Shown here: in pieces, positions 36,676 through 45,302 of the stretch
Layout: the number at the start of each line of letters is the position of its first letter
How positions within the stretch are numbered: position 1 is the stretch's first letter
Source of the DNA: Bin55 sp964572845
Lineage (GTDB): Bacteria > Pseudomonadota > Gammaproteobacteria > Pseudomonadales > Azotimanducaceae
Assembly: GCA_964572845.1 (NCBI GenBank)
Contig: CAZNFX010000003.1
Span: forward strand, 62,001-126,000
Length of the DNA stretch: 64,000 bases
Direction: 5' to 3'
Position numbers and translations under genes: made by a program
The notes under the pieces: generated by a model
What the model saw: only the letters and a program-made list of their open reading frames with translations
The model's database searches: none
Told to the model about the DNA's origin: nothing

Positions 36676-36890
36676 TCAAGATTCCCTACACCGACCTATC
36701 AGAGTCTGCACTTGGCAACTTGATCGACGAGTTCATCACTCGAGACAGTACCGTTACAGACGGAACCATCGAGCAGAAACGCGAGCGAGTCATGAATGCG
36801 CTCAGGACTGGCAAGGCTCAAATAACCTTCGATAGCGAGTCAGAGACTGCAACCATTTGGGAATCTAGCGAATTGGAAAAGTTGCACTAA
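36672..36890 (+). CDS. YheU/UPF0270 family protein
   Basis: Small protein of about 72 residues. The pattern VIKIPYTDLSESALGNLIDE matches the start of E. coli YheU (IPW.DLSPETLENLIE), followed by EFITRDST and a helix with KRERVMNALR. I place the start at GTG 36672, which overlaps the ttcA stop (GTGA) and begins exactly at the conserved region; the frame also reads upstream inside ttcA, which is shadow sequence. The family is confined mainly to gammaproteobacteria. Function is unknown. Confidence 0.85.
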   Translation: MIKIPYTDLSESALGNLIDEFITRDSTVTDGTIEQKRERVMNALRTGKAQITFDSESETATIWESSELEKLH

Positions 36891-36915
36891 CAACAGAGGA
36901 ATCTCGTTAACCGCA

Positions 36916-37509
36916 TTGGCAAATTCGCTTCTCGTAGCCCAGGAAATTACTTACGCCGTAGACAGTCGAGAGTTGTTCTCGAATCTGACATTACAAGTAC
37001 AAGAAGGCAAGCTAGTCGGACTCAATGGGCCGAACGGAAGCGGCAAGACAACACTGTTGAGAGTGCTCTTGGAACTGCAGAGGCCACACCACGGGAAAGT
37101 AACTAGATATGCAACCAGCGTAGGTTACGTTGGACACAAACCTGGGCTGACTGGATTATTGACCTTGGCAGAGAACATAAGGTGGATCCTTTCAATGTCT
37201 CGACTCGCGATCGACGACAAGGAAATCCGTAGCCGCCTTGCACAGTTCGAACTTGGCCGGTGCTTTGCGATACCGGTAAACGAGCTATCAGCGGGCCAGG
37301 TCAAGCGAGGTGCGCTTTGCGCACTATCCCTTTCAAATCATCAGTTGTGGGTACTCGACGAGCCAATGGCCTCACTCGACGCAGAGGGCGAGGAGTTGGT
37401 GGCATCAATGCTCAACAACCATCGAAACGCCGGCGGGGCTGCCATTGTCGCCACGCACATTCCTATCGTGTCTTCAATCGATGAACACATAGGATTGGGC
37501 ACTGAATGA
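36916..37509 (+). CDS. ccmA: Cytochrome c maturation ABC ATPase
   Basis: ATPase of the CcmAB complex that releases holo-CcmE in System I cytochrome c biogenesis, 197 residues. Walker A is GPNGSGKTTLL, the signature is LSAGQVKRGAL, and Walker B is LWVLDEPMASLD. The start is TTG 36916, 25 bases after yheU; the nearby AGAGGA is rather far upstream. The stop overlaps ccmB by four bases. Confidence 0.94.
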   Translation: MANSLLVAQEITYAVDSRELFSNLTLQVQEGKLVGLNGPNGSGKTTLLRVLLELQRPHHGKVTRYATSVGYVGHKPGLTGLLTLAENIRWILSMSRLAIDDKEIRSRLAQFELGRCFAIPVNELSAGQVKRGALCALSLSNHQLWVLDEPMASLDAEGEELVASMLNNHRNAGGAAIVATHIPIVSSIDEHIGLGTE

Positions 37510-38174
37510 TGAGGTTTCTTGCCACGTTGCAACGAGACCTGCTCATCGCCTTGCGCGCTGGCGTGGAAATGCTCAATCCGCTCGTATTCTTCCTCTTGAC
37601 CGGGGTAGTGTTCGCAATAGTTTTTGGCAACGAATTGGACACACGACAGATATCAGGCATTCCCGCGGTGTGGACGACTGCCTTGTTCGCCAACATGCTC
37701 GCCTTGGAAGGGCTATTTCGGCGAGATCACGATGACGGCACTCTAGCACACATGCTCATTGATCGGACGTCAACATCGTCGTCGGTCTGCGCGAAAATCG
37801 GAGCGCATTGGCTGCTGACTGGACTTCCAATAGCCGCGTTGGCGCCTGTTGTTGGCCTTGGATTTGGACTGCCTCCGACAACGTTGGTAGTGCTTGCGGC
37901 TACGATTCTTATCGGTACGCCCCCTCTGACACTAATAGGCTCAATGGGCGCAGCACTCGTAGTAGGACTAGGTCGCGGAGGCGTATTGCTTACACTCCTT
38001 GTTTTGCCTCTCTATATTCCGGTATTGCTCCTAGGCATAGGAGTGTGTTATCAGGTCCATGTGGGAGCCGAATTCACACCGCAGTTGATTGGATTGTTTG
38101 CTATTCTCACGGGTACGCTGACAGCTATCCCGCTCGCACTGGGTCCGATATTGCGTGTCAGTCAAGATCGTTGA
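37506..38174 (+). CDS. ccmB: Heme exporter protein CcmB
   Basis: Integral membrane subunit of the CcmAB transporter, 222 residues with about six membrane segments. The start (LATLQRDLLIALRAGVEMLN) and the segment FANMLALEGLFRRDHDDGTL are typical of CcmB. The ATGA overlap with ccmA indicates coupling. A gap of about 100 bases separates it from ccmC. Confidence 0.94.
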   Translation: MMRFLATLQRDLLIALRAGVEMLNPLVFFLLTGVVFAIVFGNELDTRQISGIPAVWTTALFANMLALEGLFRRDHDDGTLAHMLIDRTSTSSSVCAKIGAHWLLTGLPIAALAPVVGLGFGLPPTTLVVLAATILIGTPPLTLIGSMGAALVVGLGRGGVLLTLLVLPLYIPVLLLGIGVCYQVHVGAEFTPQLIGLFAILTGTLTAIPLALGPILRVSQDR

Positions 38175-38273
38175 GTTGGCTCAAAGGCAAACGCCTGAAG
38201 CAGAATTTCCAAAAATGAAATCGCATGCCCACATTGCTATTTCGCTGGCTTTCTGAAGGAGATCAATCTACCA

Positions 38274-39020
38274 GTGAAACGTCTCTTCCACATGTTTCAC
38301 CGCATGGCGTCGCCCGAGCATTTCTTTTCCGGATCGCGCCTCTGGATTTTCTGGCTCTATGTAGCGGGAGTTCTGGGTTTGGTGGTCGGATCAGCATGGG
38401 GATTGTTTTTCGTCCCTCCAGAGAAATATCAAGGCGACAGCGTGCGAATTATGTTTCTGCACGTGCCAGCGGCTCACCTAGCGCAGATGATCTATGTTGC
38501 CATTGCGGCTGCAGGAGCGGTCCACATTATTTGGCGACTAAAAATGGCCGACGTCTTCATGGCAGCCGCCGCTCCGATTGGAGCGATAACGACAGCGTTG
38601 GCATTGATTTCGGGAATTATGTGGGGTCGGCCGACCTGGGGTGTTTGGTGGGTTTGGGATGCACGAACCACGTCCGTCTTGATTCTATTCTTCCTGTTCT
38701 TTGGCTTAATTGCCTTGCGACAAGCAATTGGCCGTCATGAACGTGCAGCATTTGCTGTAAGTGTGCTAGCGATTGCAGGAGCAATAAACATCCCGATCAT
38801 CCAATATTCCGTGGAGTGGTTCACGACGCTTCATCAACCTAAGAGCATGGAGTTAGGAGAAAAAATTGCAATCGACACCGTGTTTCTGATGCCTCTGTTT
38901 GTCAATATGGCGGCCTTCTATCTCTTTATTGCAGGAGTAATCCTCGCAAACATGAGAGTGGCAGTTGTAAATCGCAACCAGAATACGTCCTGGGCCTCAA
39001 AATGGTTTAGGAACAATTGA
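38274..39020 (+). CDS. ccmC: Heme-handling protein CcmC
   Basis: Inner-membrane protein, 248 residues, that presents heme to CcmE. The periplasmic tryptophan-rich WWD motif is GVWWVWDARTTS. The two heme-ligand histidines are visible in FLHVPAAH and WFTTLHQP. Six membrane segments are expected. GTG 38274 follows AAGGAG by about 12 bases. Confidence 0.95.
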   Translation: MKRLFHMFHRMASPEHFFSGSRLWIFWLYVAGVLGLVVGSAWGLFFVPPEKYQGDSVRIMFLHVPAAHLAQMIYVAIAAAGAVHIIWRLKMADVFMAAAAPIGAITTALALISGIMWGRPTWGVWWVWDARTTSVLILFFLFFGLIALRQAIGRHERAAFAVSVLAIAGAINIPIIQYSVEWFTTLHQPKSMELGEKIAIDTVFLMPLFVNMAAFYLFIAGVILANMRVAVVNRNQNTSWASKWFRNN

Positions 39021-39025
39021 GAGTG

Positions 39026-39175
39026 ATGGACGTACTAAGTATGGGAGACCATGGCATATACGTGTGGAGCGTCTATGCCATTGGATTGGTATTTCTTGGC
39101 GTGATTGGAGCCTATCCCCTAATGGCACTTCGACGATTGAAGAAGCAGCGAAGCGATGACGAGGACAATCAATGA
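39026..39175 (+). CDS. ccmD: Heme exporter protein CcmD
   Basis: A 49-residue membrane peptide that I translated directly from the gap between ccmC and ccmE. It starts MDVLSMGDHGIYVWSVYAIG, continues with a single hydrophobic segment (LVFLGVIGAYPLMAL) and ends in a basic then acidic tail. This is the CcmD pattern; CcmD stabilises the CcmABC-CcmE complex. Its stop overlaps the ccmE ATG by four bases. Confidence 0.9.
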   Translation: MDVLSMGDHGIYVWSVYAIGLVFLGVIGAYPLMALRRLKKQRSDDEDNQ

Positions 39176-39603
39176 ACGACCTGCGACGTCGCAGGATGCT
39201 TGTGTTGTTGTTCTTGTTTTGTGGAGGATCCCTAACAGCGGCACTCGCAATCTTTGCACTCCAATCCAATATCAATCACTTCTACTTGCCTGATGCAGTC
39301 GTTGCTGGATCCGTTCCCATTGACCGCACGATTCGAGCTGGAGGGATGGTCGTGGCTGATAGCGTTGTCCACGACGATGCCGGGCTTGGAGTGAGATTCG
39401 AATTGAGCGACCTCAAGGGATCCACATTCTCCGTGACTTACAGCGGCTTGCTTCCAAGCCTGTTCCGCGAAGAACAGGGGGCGATTGTCGTAGGGCAATT
39501 GCAATCCAACGGCGTGTTTGCAGCAAGTCAGGTTCTGGCAAAACATGACGAGAATTACGTACCACCGGAATTGATGGAGCTACACGAAACCAATGATCCC
39601 TGA
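39172..39603 (+). CDS. ccmE: Periplasmic heme chaperone CcmE
   Basis: Membrane-anchored heme chaperone, 143 residues. One N-terminal membrane segment (MLVLLFLFCGGSLTAALAI) is followed by an OB-fold domain and the heme-binding end LAKHDENYVPPE, where the histidine binds heme covalently. It overlaps ccmD and ccmF. Confidence 0.95.
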   Translation: MNDLRRRRMLVLLFLFCGGSLTAALAIFALQSNINHFYLPDAVVAGSVPIDRTIRAGGMVVADSVVHDDAGLGVRFELSDLKGSTFSVTYSGLLPSLFREEQGAIVVGQLQSNGVFAASQVLAKHDENYVPPELMELHETNDP

Positions 39604-41518
39604 GCTGGGCCACTTTGCAGCCATTCTGGGACTAGCGAGCGCGCTTGGGATCGCTGTCACGGCGTTTTGGGGTGCCTTCAACTCCCAGGATTCGTGGGCA
39701 AACATGGCGATCAGGCTTGCCAAACTGCAATTCCTGCTTCTCTTTGTGGCTTTCCTGCTATTGGTGGCTTCATTCCTTCAAGACGATTTCTCTGTCCTGT
39801 ATGTCGCCAACAACTCCAATACCGAATTGCCTTGGTATTACAAGATCAGTGCCGTGTGGGGCGCACATGAGGGCTCCTTTCTCTTGTGGACTCTTGTAAC
39901 GGCTTGTTGGACGTTGGCTGTTGCTCTTAGGTCCAAGCACCTGCCCTTGGAACTTCATGGGTATGTATTGGGGTCCATGGGATTCCTAAACACGGCATTT
40001 TTGACATTCATGCTAGCGTCGAGCAATCCCTTTACTCGCCTAGTTCCCAACGTGCCATTGCAGGGCGCAGACCTTACTCCGGTGCTTCAGGATCTCGGTC
40101 TGATCATTCATCCGCCAATGCTCTACATCGGCTACATCGGCTTCGCCGTGGCCTTTAGCTTTGGTATTGCGGCACTGTGCACGGGGAGACTAGATTCGGC
40201 CTGGGCGAGATGGACTCGTCCTTGGGTCAACGCCGCATGGGTGTTCCTAACGATTGGCATAGCACTGGGAAGCTGGTGGGCCTACTACGAACTGGGTTGG
40301 GGTGGATGGTGGTTCTGGGATCCCGTCGAGAATGCGTCCTTCATGCCGTGGCTGGCTGGAACTGCACTCATTCACTCGTTGGCAGCAACGGAGAAACGAG
40401 GGGCATTCAAGAATTGGACCATTTTGCTCGCGTTGCTGACATTCTCCTTGTGCCTGGTTGGAGCTTTCTTGGTTCGAAGCGGGGTACTAACCAGCGTACA
40501 TGCATTCGCCGTAGATCCTCAGCGAGGCCTGTTCCTTCTCGGAATTCTTGTGATTGTCTCGGGAGGCGCACTCTACCTGTATTCCGTTAGAGCTTCCACC
40601 ATTCGCAGTCGAATTCAATACTGGGGGATGTCACGAGAATTACTGCTTTTGATAAACAACGCCCTACTAGTTCTGGCGGTAGTAACGATCATGCTTGGAA
40701 CGCTATATCCACTTGGCTATGAATGGTTTACCGGGGGCGAAAAGATGTCGGTCGGTGGACCTTATTTCAATAGGATGTTCATACCGCTGATGATCGTTCT
40801 GTCCTTCTTTCTGGCACTTGCACCGATCGCTAGGTGGAAGACTACACCCAAGGAGCTCATTGTTCGCAGCTTGATACTCCTAGCAGGTTCAGCGGCAGTT
40901 GCTCTTGTGTTGCCATGGGTGTTCTGGAGTTCGTTCAATTTCGGGGTGACATGTGCGCTCGCACTTGCCATTTGGATAACCATCACACATGCAAATTCTT
41001 TATGGAAACAGCGACAATCGCTGACCCTGGGCAACCTCGGCATGGCAACGGCACACTTGGGGTTTGCCATGGCAATTGTTGGAGTCGCAGTAACCAGTGC
41101 GTTTTCCTTGGAAAGAGATGCCCGTCTGAGACCCGGCGAGTCGCTAGAGGTCAATGGCAGGGCCTACGAGCTCGTCGGTGTCGCTCACACACAAGGCCAA
41201 AACTTTGTTGCCGATCGGGCGAGGTTCAACGTCGACGGTCGGCTTGAAATGTATCCCGAGAGACGCAACTATCCCATTCGACAAACCATTACCACTGAAG
41301 CCGCAATAAAGCCAGGATTCTTCAAGGACACCTATATCTCACTTGGAGAACCGATTGCCAATGGTTCTTGGGGCGTGCGCATACAAGAGAAGCCCTTGGT
41401 TCGATGGATATGGCTTGGTGCCCTAATCATGGGTGCCGCAGCCATTGTCGCCTGTCTTGACAAGAGATATCGAAGGCTATCACGAAGAGACCTACTAACT
41501 CAAGCCGAGCTGCAATGA
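39593..41518 (+). CDS. ccmF: Heme lyase subunit CcmF
   Basis: Large inner-membrane protein of 641 residues that ligates heme to apocytochrome c with CcmH. The WWD domain is GWGGWWFWDPVENASF near residue 240, conserved histidines lie nearby (IIHPPMLYIGY), and there are about 14 membrane segments and a periplasmic domain near the C-terminus. The start overlaps the ccmE end by 11 bases. Confidence 0.96.
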   Translation: MIPELGHFAAILGLASALGIAVTAFWGAFNSQDSWANMAIRLAKLQFLLLFVAFLLLVASFLQDDFSVLYVANNSNTELPWYYKISAVWGAHEGSFLLWTLVTACWTLAVALRSKHLPLELHGYVLGSMGFLNTAFLTFMLASSNPFTRLVPNVPLQGADLTPVLQDLGLIIHPPMLYIGYIGFAVAFSFGIAALCTGRLDSAWARWTRPWVNAAWVFLTIGIALGSWWAYYELGWGGWWFWDPVENASFMPWLAGTALIHSLAATEKRGAFKNWTILLALLTFSLCLVGAFLVRSGVLTSVHAFAVDPQRGLFLLGILVIVSGGALYLYSVRASTIRSRIQYWGMSRELLLLINNALLVLAVVTIMLGTLYPLGYEWFTGGEKMSVGGPYFNRMFIPLMIVLSFFLALAPIARWKTTPKELIVRSLILLAGSAAVALVLPWVFWSSFNFGVTCALALAIWITITHANSLWKQRQSLTLGNLGMATAHLGFAMAIVGVAVTSAFSLERDARLRPGESLEVNGRAYELVGVAHTQGQNFVADRARFNVDGRLEMYPERRNYPIRQTITTEAAIKPGFFKDTYISLGEPIANGSWGVRIQEKPLVRWIWLGALIMGAAAIVACLDKRYRRLSRRDLLTQAELQ

Positions 41519-42054
41519 CACAACGTCAAGCGAGATTATTGCTAGCTTGTCCACTCATTGGATTTGCTGTATTGGCCTTCGTACTTGCCATAGGCTTCAA
41601 TTTGGGACGCCACGACATTCATCCATCATCTCTGCTCGGAGGCCCCTTTCCACAGTTCGAGTTGTCCACACTTATAGACTCCCAACCCATTTCAAACGAA
41701 CAGATGGCTGGTCAAGCCCGACTCGTGAACATTTGGGCGTCTTGGTGCGTGGCATGCCGAGCAGAACACGATGTGCTCAAACAGATTGCGGAATCTAACG
41801 AAATATCACTGTTCGGCATCAACTACAAGGATACGAAGAGCAATGCGATTGCATGGCTCTACGAATTGGGAAACCCCTTTGAAGTCAACATTGTCGATAC
41901 AAACGGCGATTTGGGAGTGGACCTTGGCGTATACGGCGCACCGGAAACGTTCCTGGTCGACTCTCGTGGATTCATTCGCTACAAACACGTTGGTCCGTTG
42001 ACAAACGACATTTGGTCCAAAGAGATACGGCCTCTGCTGGGAACGTTGGAGTGA
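41515..42054 (+). CDS. ccmG: Thiol:disulfide interchange protein CcmG/DsbE
   Basis: Membrane-anchored thioredoxin-like protein, 179 residues, that keeps apocytochrome heme-binding cysteines reduced. The anchor is LIGFAVLAFVLAIGF; the active site is WASWCVACRAEH, and the cis-proline region is YGAPETFLVD. The motif is CVAC instead of the CPTC of E. coli, a natural variant. The ATG overlaps the ccmF stop by four bases. Confidence 0.94.
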   Translation: MTQRQARLLLACPLIGFAVLAFVLAIGFNLGRHDIHPSSLLGGPFPQFELSTLIDSQPISNEQMAGQARLVNIWASWCVACRAEHDVLKQIAESNEISLFGINYKDTKSNAIAWLYELGNPFEVNIVDTNGDLGVDLGVYGAPETFLVDSRGFIRYKHVGPLTNDIWSKEIRPLLGTLE

Positions 42055-42061
42055 CAATCAG

Positions 42062-42484
42062 TTGGTAGCCGCTCTTCTGTTGGTCTCACTGAGTGTTGTA
42101 GTAACCGTCGATGGGTTTCAATTCGATTCCCAAGTCGATGCCGACCGGTACACACGCCTCATCGAGGAATTTAGGTGTCCCAAATGCTTGAACACCAATC
42201 TTGCAGGCTCTGATGCACCGATTGCGCAGGACTTGCGGCGTGCCGTATACAGGTTGGTCATCGAGGGAAAAACCGACGGCGAGATCCGTGACTACATGCG
42301 CGCACGGTACGGCGATTTCATTCTCTACGACCCGCGATTGACGCCCCAAACCCTGGTACTCTGGTGTACTCCCTTTCTTCTTGTTCTGGTCGCGACGTGG
42401 CTTGTATTGAAACTTAAGGACCGAAGACAACCTGCTCAACCCAGTTCAAGCGAACTAGAACGCATACGTGACCTAACATCGTGA
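42062..42484 (+). CDS. ccmH: Cytochrome c maturation protein CcmH (CcmL domain)
   Basis: Periplasmic thiol reductase of the heme lyase, 140 residues. A signal or anchor sequence leads to the motif FRCPKCLNTNLAGSDAP, then the three-helix bundle typical of CcmH/CcmL (EIRDYMRARYGDFILY), and a C-terminal membrane segment. TTG 42062 is the start, seven bases after ccmG. It lacks the TPR part, which is supplied by the next gene. Confidence 0.94.
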   Translation: MVAALLLVSLSVVVTVDGFQFDSQVDADRYTRLIEEFRCPKCLNTNLAGSDAPIAQDLRRAVYRLVIEGKTDGEIRDYMRARYGDFILYDPRLTPQTLVLWCTPFLLVLVATWLVLKLKDRRQPAQPSSSELERIRDLTS

Positions 42485-43980
42485 TCTACCTGGCCTTCGT
42501 ACTGCTGCTCGCTATCGTTGGCTATTGGATCCATATTGACACTAAATACCAGTCCCACCGACGCCGGTGGGACCGTCAGCAAGCCAATCTGGCCATCTAT
42601 CGCGAACGTTCCAGCACGATAGACAAGACGCAAGATGAAAACAGCGAAGAACAGGAGCTGGAAGCAGGACTGCTGTTGCTTGAGGATGTTGGCGCGGACC
42701 GCGATGCTCCCAAGCCGATGCGGCCCACTCCGTGGCTGCCGCTAGGGACCATTGCACTGCTAGCCGTAGTTGGCGTCTGTGGCTATCTGTATTGGGGCGA
42801 CCCACTTGCCGTAAGGTTGGAAAGCGTTCACTCACAGATTCAGCAGGCCTACGCGAATGCTAGTGAGGAGGAACTGGACCAGGTCATAAATCTCTTGGAA
42901 CAGCGCAATGAATCGCGTCTGCGAGACATAAGCTCGTCAACGTACCTGATTCGTTTGTATTTCGACAAGGGGGATTTTGAAAGCGTTGTTCGTATACACA
43001 AAATGTCCGAGCAACGCGGCACTAATTCGCTGAACTCAGACACACTTCGAGTCCGAGCTGCATTCAACCTAGACAATCAAGAGTTGACGGATGAAACGCT
43101 AGACGTCATACGTCGCATTGTGGCGCAAGATCCAGATAACCCAACCGTCATGCAGCTATTGGCGATTCACTCCTACTCCCGCAACCAGTTTGAAGAAGCA
43201 CGCGGCTACTTGGAACGGGTTCTGGCGCAACCTCTTCCGCCCAACGCGTCCATTCTCTTTGATCGTTTATTGACCAGCACGAACGAAAAGCTGAAAGCAG
43301 ACCACATTGGAATTCGCGTTAGCGTCGAAGTTGCAAACCTGACTTCTCCACAGTGGCTTACTGTGTTCGCTCGCGGCGACGACAATTCCCCTCCGATTGC
43401 AGTCGTGCGTCGTCCCAACGCAACCAATGGGCACTACACATTCCTACTCGACGATATCGTAGCCATGATCCCTGAAAGAAAGCTCTCGTCATTCGACCGT
43501 GTGACCGTAGTAGCACAGCTCTCTCCCCATGAAAACGTCGGCAATGCTGACCAATTGAGCGAAATTCAGAGTGGTTGGATATCACCCTCTAATCGGGCGG
43601 CAGTGTCGCTACGACTCGCCGAAATCAGGAACGACGAGTCCATTACCGTCAGTGTTGCACTCGATCCAGGATTCGATGCACAAGACGATTGGCCAGTCTT
43701 CATTATCGGTCGCCGAATAGGCGAAACGGGGCCTCCTTTGCTGGTTAAGCGCGTGGAAGTCCGTGATCTTCCAATAACCTTAACTCTGACACCAGCCGAT
43801 GCGATGCTCCCCAACGCCGAGTTTCCGGAAGACGCTATTGAGGTGCTGGCGCGAGTTTCGAGTACGGGAAGCGCCACTCGTGCAGTCGACGATATTGAGA
43901 GTAGCCCGGTACATGTAAATGTTGGCCAACGTGTGGGGCTCAAATTGGACCAATTAGTAACGGAAGTCGAAGGACAGTGA
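42481..43980 (+). CDS. ccmI: TPR apocytochrome c chaperone CcmI
   Basis: Membrane-bound chaperone, 499 residues. Two N-terminal membrane segments (IYLAFVLLLAIVGYWI and WLPLGTIALLAVVGVCGYLY) flank a cytoplasmic loop; TPR helices follow (about residues 130-270), then a C-terminal beta-rich periplasmic domain. GTG 42481 overlaps the ccmH stop by four bases. This is the last gene of the ccm run. Confidence 0.9.
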   Translation: MIYLAFVLLLAIVGYWIHIDTKYQSHRRRWDRQQANLAIYRERSSTIDKTQDENSEEQELEAGLLLLEDVGADRDAPKPMRPTPWLPLGTIALLAVVGVCGYLYWGDPLAVRLESVHSQIQQAYANASEEELDQVINLLEQRNESRLRDISSSTYLIRLYFDKGDFESVVRIHKMSEQRGTNSLNSDTLRVRAAFNLDNQELTDETLDVIRRIVAQDPDNPTVMQLLAIHSYSRNQFEEARGYLERVLAQPLPPNASILFDRLLTSTNEKLKADHIGIRVSVEVANLTSPQWLTVFARGDDNSPPIAVVRRPNATNGHYTFLLDDIVAMIPERKLSSFDRVTVVAQLSPHENVGNADQLSEIQSGWISPSNRAAVSLRLAEIRNDESITVSVALDPGFDAQDDWPVFIIGRRIGETGPPLLVKRVEVRDLPITLTLTPADAMLPNAEFPEDAIEVLARVSSTGSATRAVDDIESSPVHVNVGQRVGLKLDQLVTEVEGQ

Positions 43981-43993
43981 GAGTTCGCACTGT

Positions 43994-45010
43994 TTAATTG
44001 GCTTCGAGGAGTTCTCGTGCAGCCTGAGCCTTGGCGAAGATTCCCTGTAGGTACTTATCCAAGTCGAACTCCTGATTGCCCATAGCGCCAACTGAGTAAC
44101 GTTTGTAGACGCCTTGAGCTATCGCCCCTAAACGCCAATGGGAGAACGCGCGGTAGTAATTGATTTTCTCCAATGTACGTCCCGTTAGGTTTTCATACCG
44201 CGATATGAGCTCCTTCCGAGAGGGGAACCCGCCAATGCTGGTAGGCGAACTGTCTTGTGGTGAGTCCTCGGGCTCGCCCCAGTTGTTCAGGAGATAGCCA
44301 ACGTCAGCCAGGGGGTCGCCAAGCGTGCACAACTCCCAATCCAACAGAGCCGCCATCGTTCCTTCGCGAATGATCATGTTGCCGGGGCGATAGTCGCCGT
44401 GAACTATCGACGCCCCAATCTGTTCTGGTTTTTTCTCATGGAGAAGTCGAAGCGATTCATCCATATCCGGTATTTCATGCGTCTTGGTGGCTTCCCATTG
44501 CTGTGTCCAACGTTTGAGTTGTCGGTCAATGTAGCCTTCCTTGCGTCCTAGCTGACCAAGACCGACATCATCGGGATTAGTCAGGTGCAAGTGTGCAAGC
44601 ACTTCAATCAAGTGGTTCCCAAACGATGATCTTTCGCTCATCGTGAGTTGGCTCATCAGCTCGGCATTGTGGGGAACCATTCCCTCTATGAACTCCATAA
44701 TGTAGAACGACGATCCGTTGACGTCGCCATCTTCACAAAGCCCATGAGTTCTCGGCACTGGCACTTTGGTGTCTACCAATGCGCTAATAATCCGATGCTC
44801 CCGCCCCATGTCGTGAGCGCTCTGTAGAACGTGTCCCAATGGTGGACGACGTAATACCCAAGCCTGGTGTAGCGCATCTTCGAACTTAAACGTCAGATTG
44901 GAGTGGCCTCCAGCAATCAGCGAGAATTCAAAAGGTGGGACGGCTTGGGGTAATCGTTTTACTATCCAGTCGCGAACGTTCTCGTAGTTAATCCCCTCGA
45001 CTGCTGGCAT
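43994..45010 (-). CDS. APH-family kinase-like protein (ACAD10/11-type)
   Basis: Phosphotransferase-fold protein of 338 residues. The catalytic loop is VHGDYRPGNMI and the metal-binding loop is LLDWELCTLGDPLADVGYL, both intact. The sequence style matches the aminoglycoside-phosphotransferase-like kinases linked to acyl-CoA dehydrogenases (the ACAD10/ACAD11 kinase domain), which phosphorylate hydroxyacyl-CoA. A decayed acyl-CoA dehydrogenase lies 3 kb away. The substrate is inferred only from family. Confidence 0.82.
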   Translation of the reverse strand: MPAVEGINYENVRDWIVKRLPQAVPPFEFSLIAGGHSNLTFKFEDALHQAWVLRRPPLGHVLQSAHDMGREHRIISALVDTKVPVPRTHGLCEDGDVNGSSFYIMEFIEGMVPHNAELMSQLTMSERSSFGNHLIEVLAHLHLTNPDDVGLGQLGRKEGYIDRQLKRWTQQWEATKTHEIPDMDESLRLLHEKKPEQIGASIVHGDYRPGNMIIREGTMAALLDWELCTLGDPLADVGYLLNNWGEPEDSPQDSSPTSIGGFPSRKELISRYENLTGRTLEKINYYRAFSHWRLGAIAQGVYKRYSVGAMGNQEFDLDKYLQGIFAKAQAARELLEAN

Positions 45011-45302
45011 GGTAGCTAGACTCCTCTTCCTGAGCCATTGACAAACTTGCTTGCACTCGTATGTTCATAGCTCATGTTGATTCCCATACTATTCAATCGC
45101 TTCCAAGCTGTAATCCATGTGGCTGCAACCAATTGTTAGGCTAGCGTCTAGGTGCAGCTAGCACCACAAGAGTGCACAAAGACCATACTACTATGAATTT
45201 CGTTGCACCTCGAAACGACAAATTGCTATTCGAAAACGGTCGCTGAAAACATTCGGCAGTGATAGACTTTTCGTCTCCCACTGCTCCACCGAGGAACTGT
45301 CC

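Noticed and set aside
38225..38740. 171-codon plus-strand frame
   Set aside because: It overlaps ccmC, whose WWD motif and histidines are unmistakable; this is a shadow frame.
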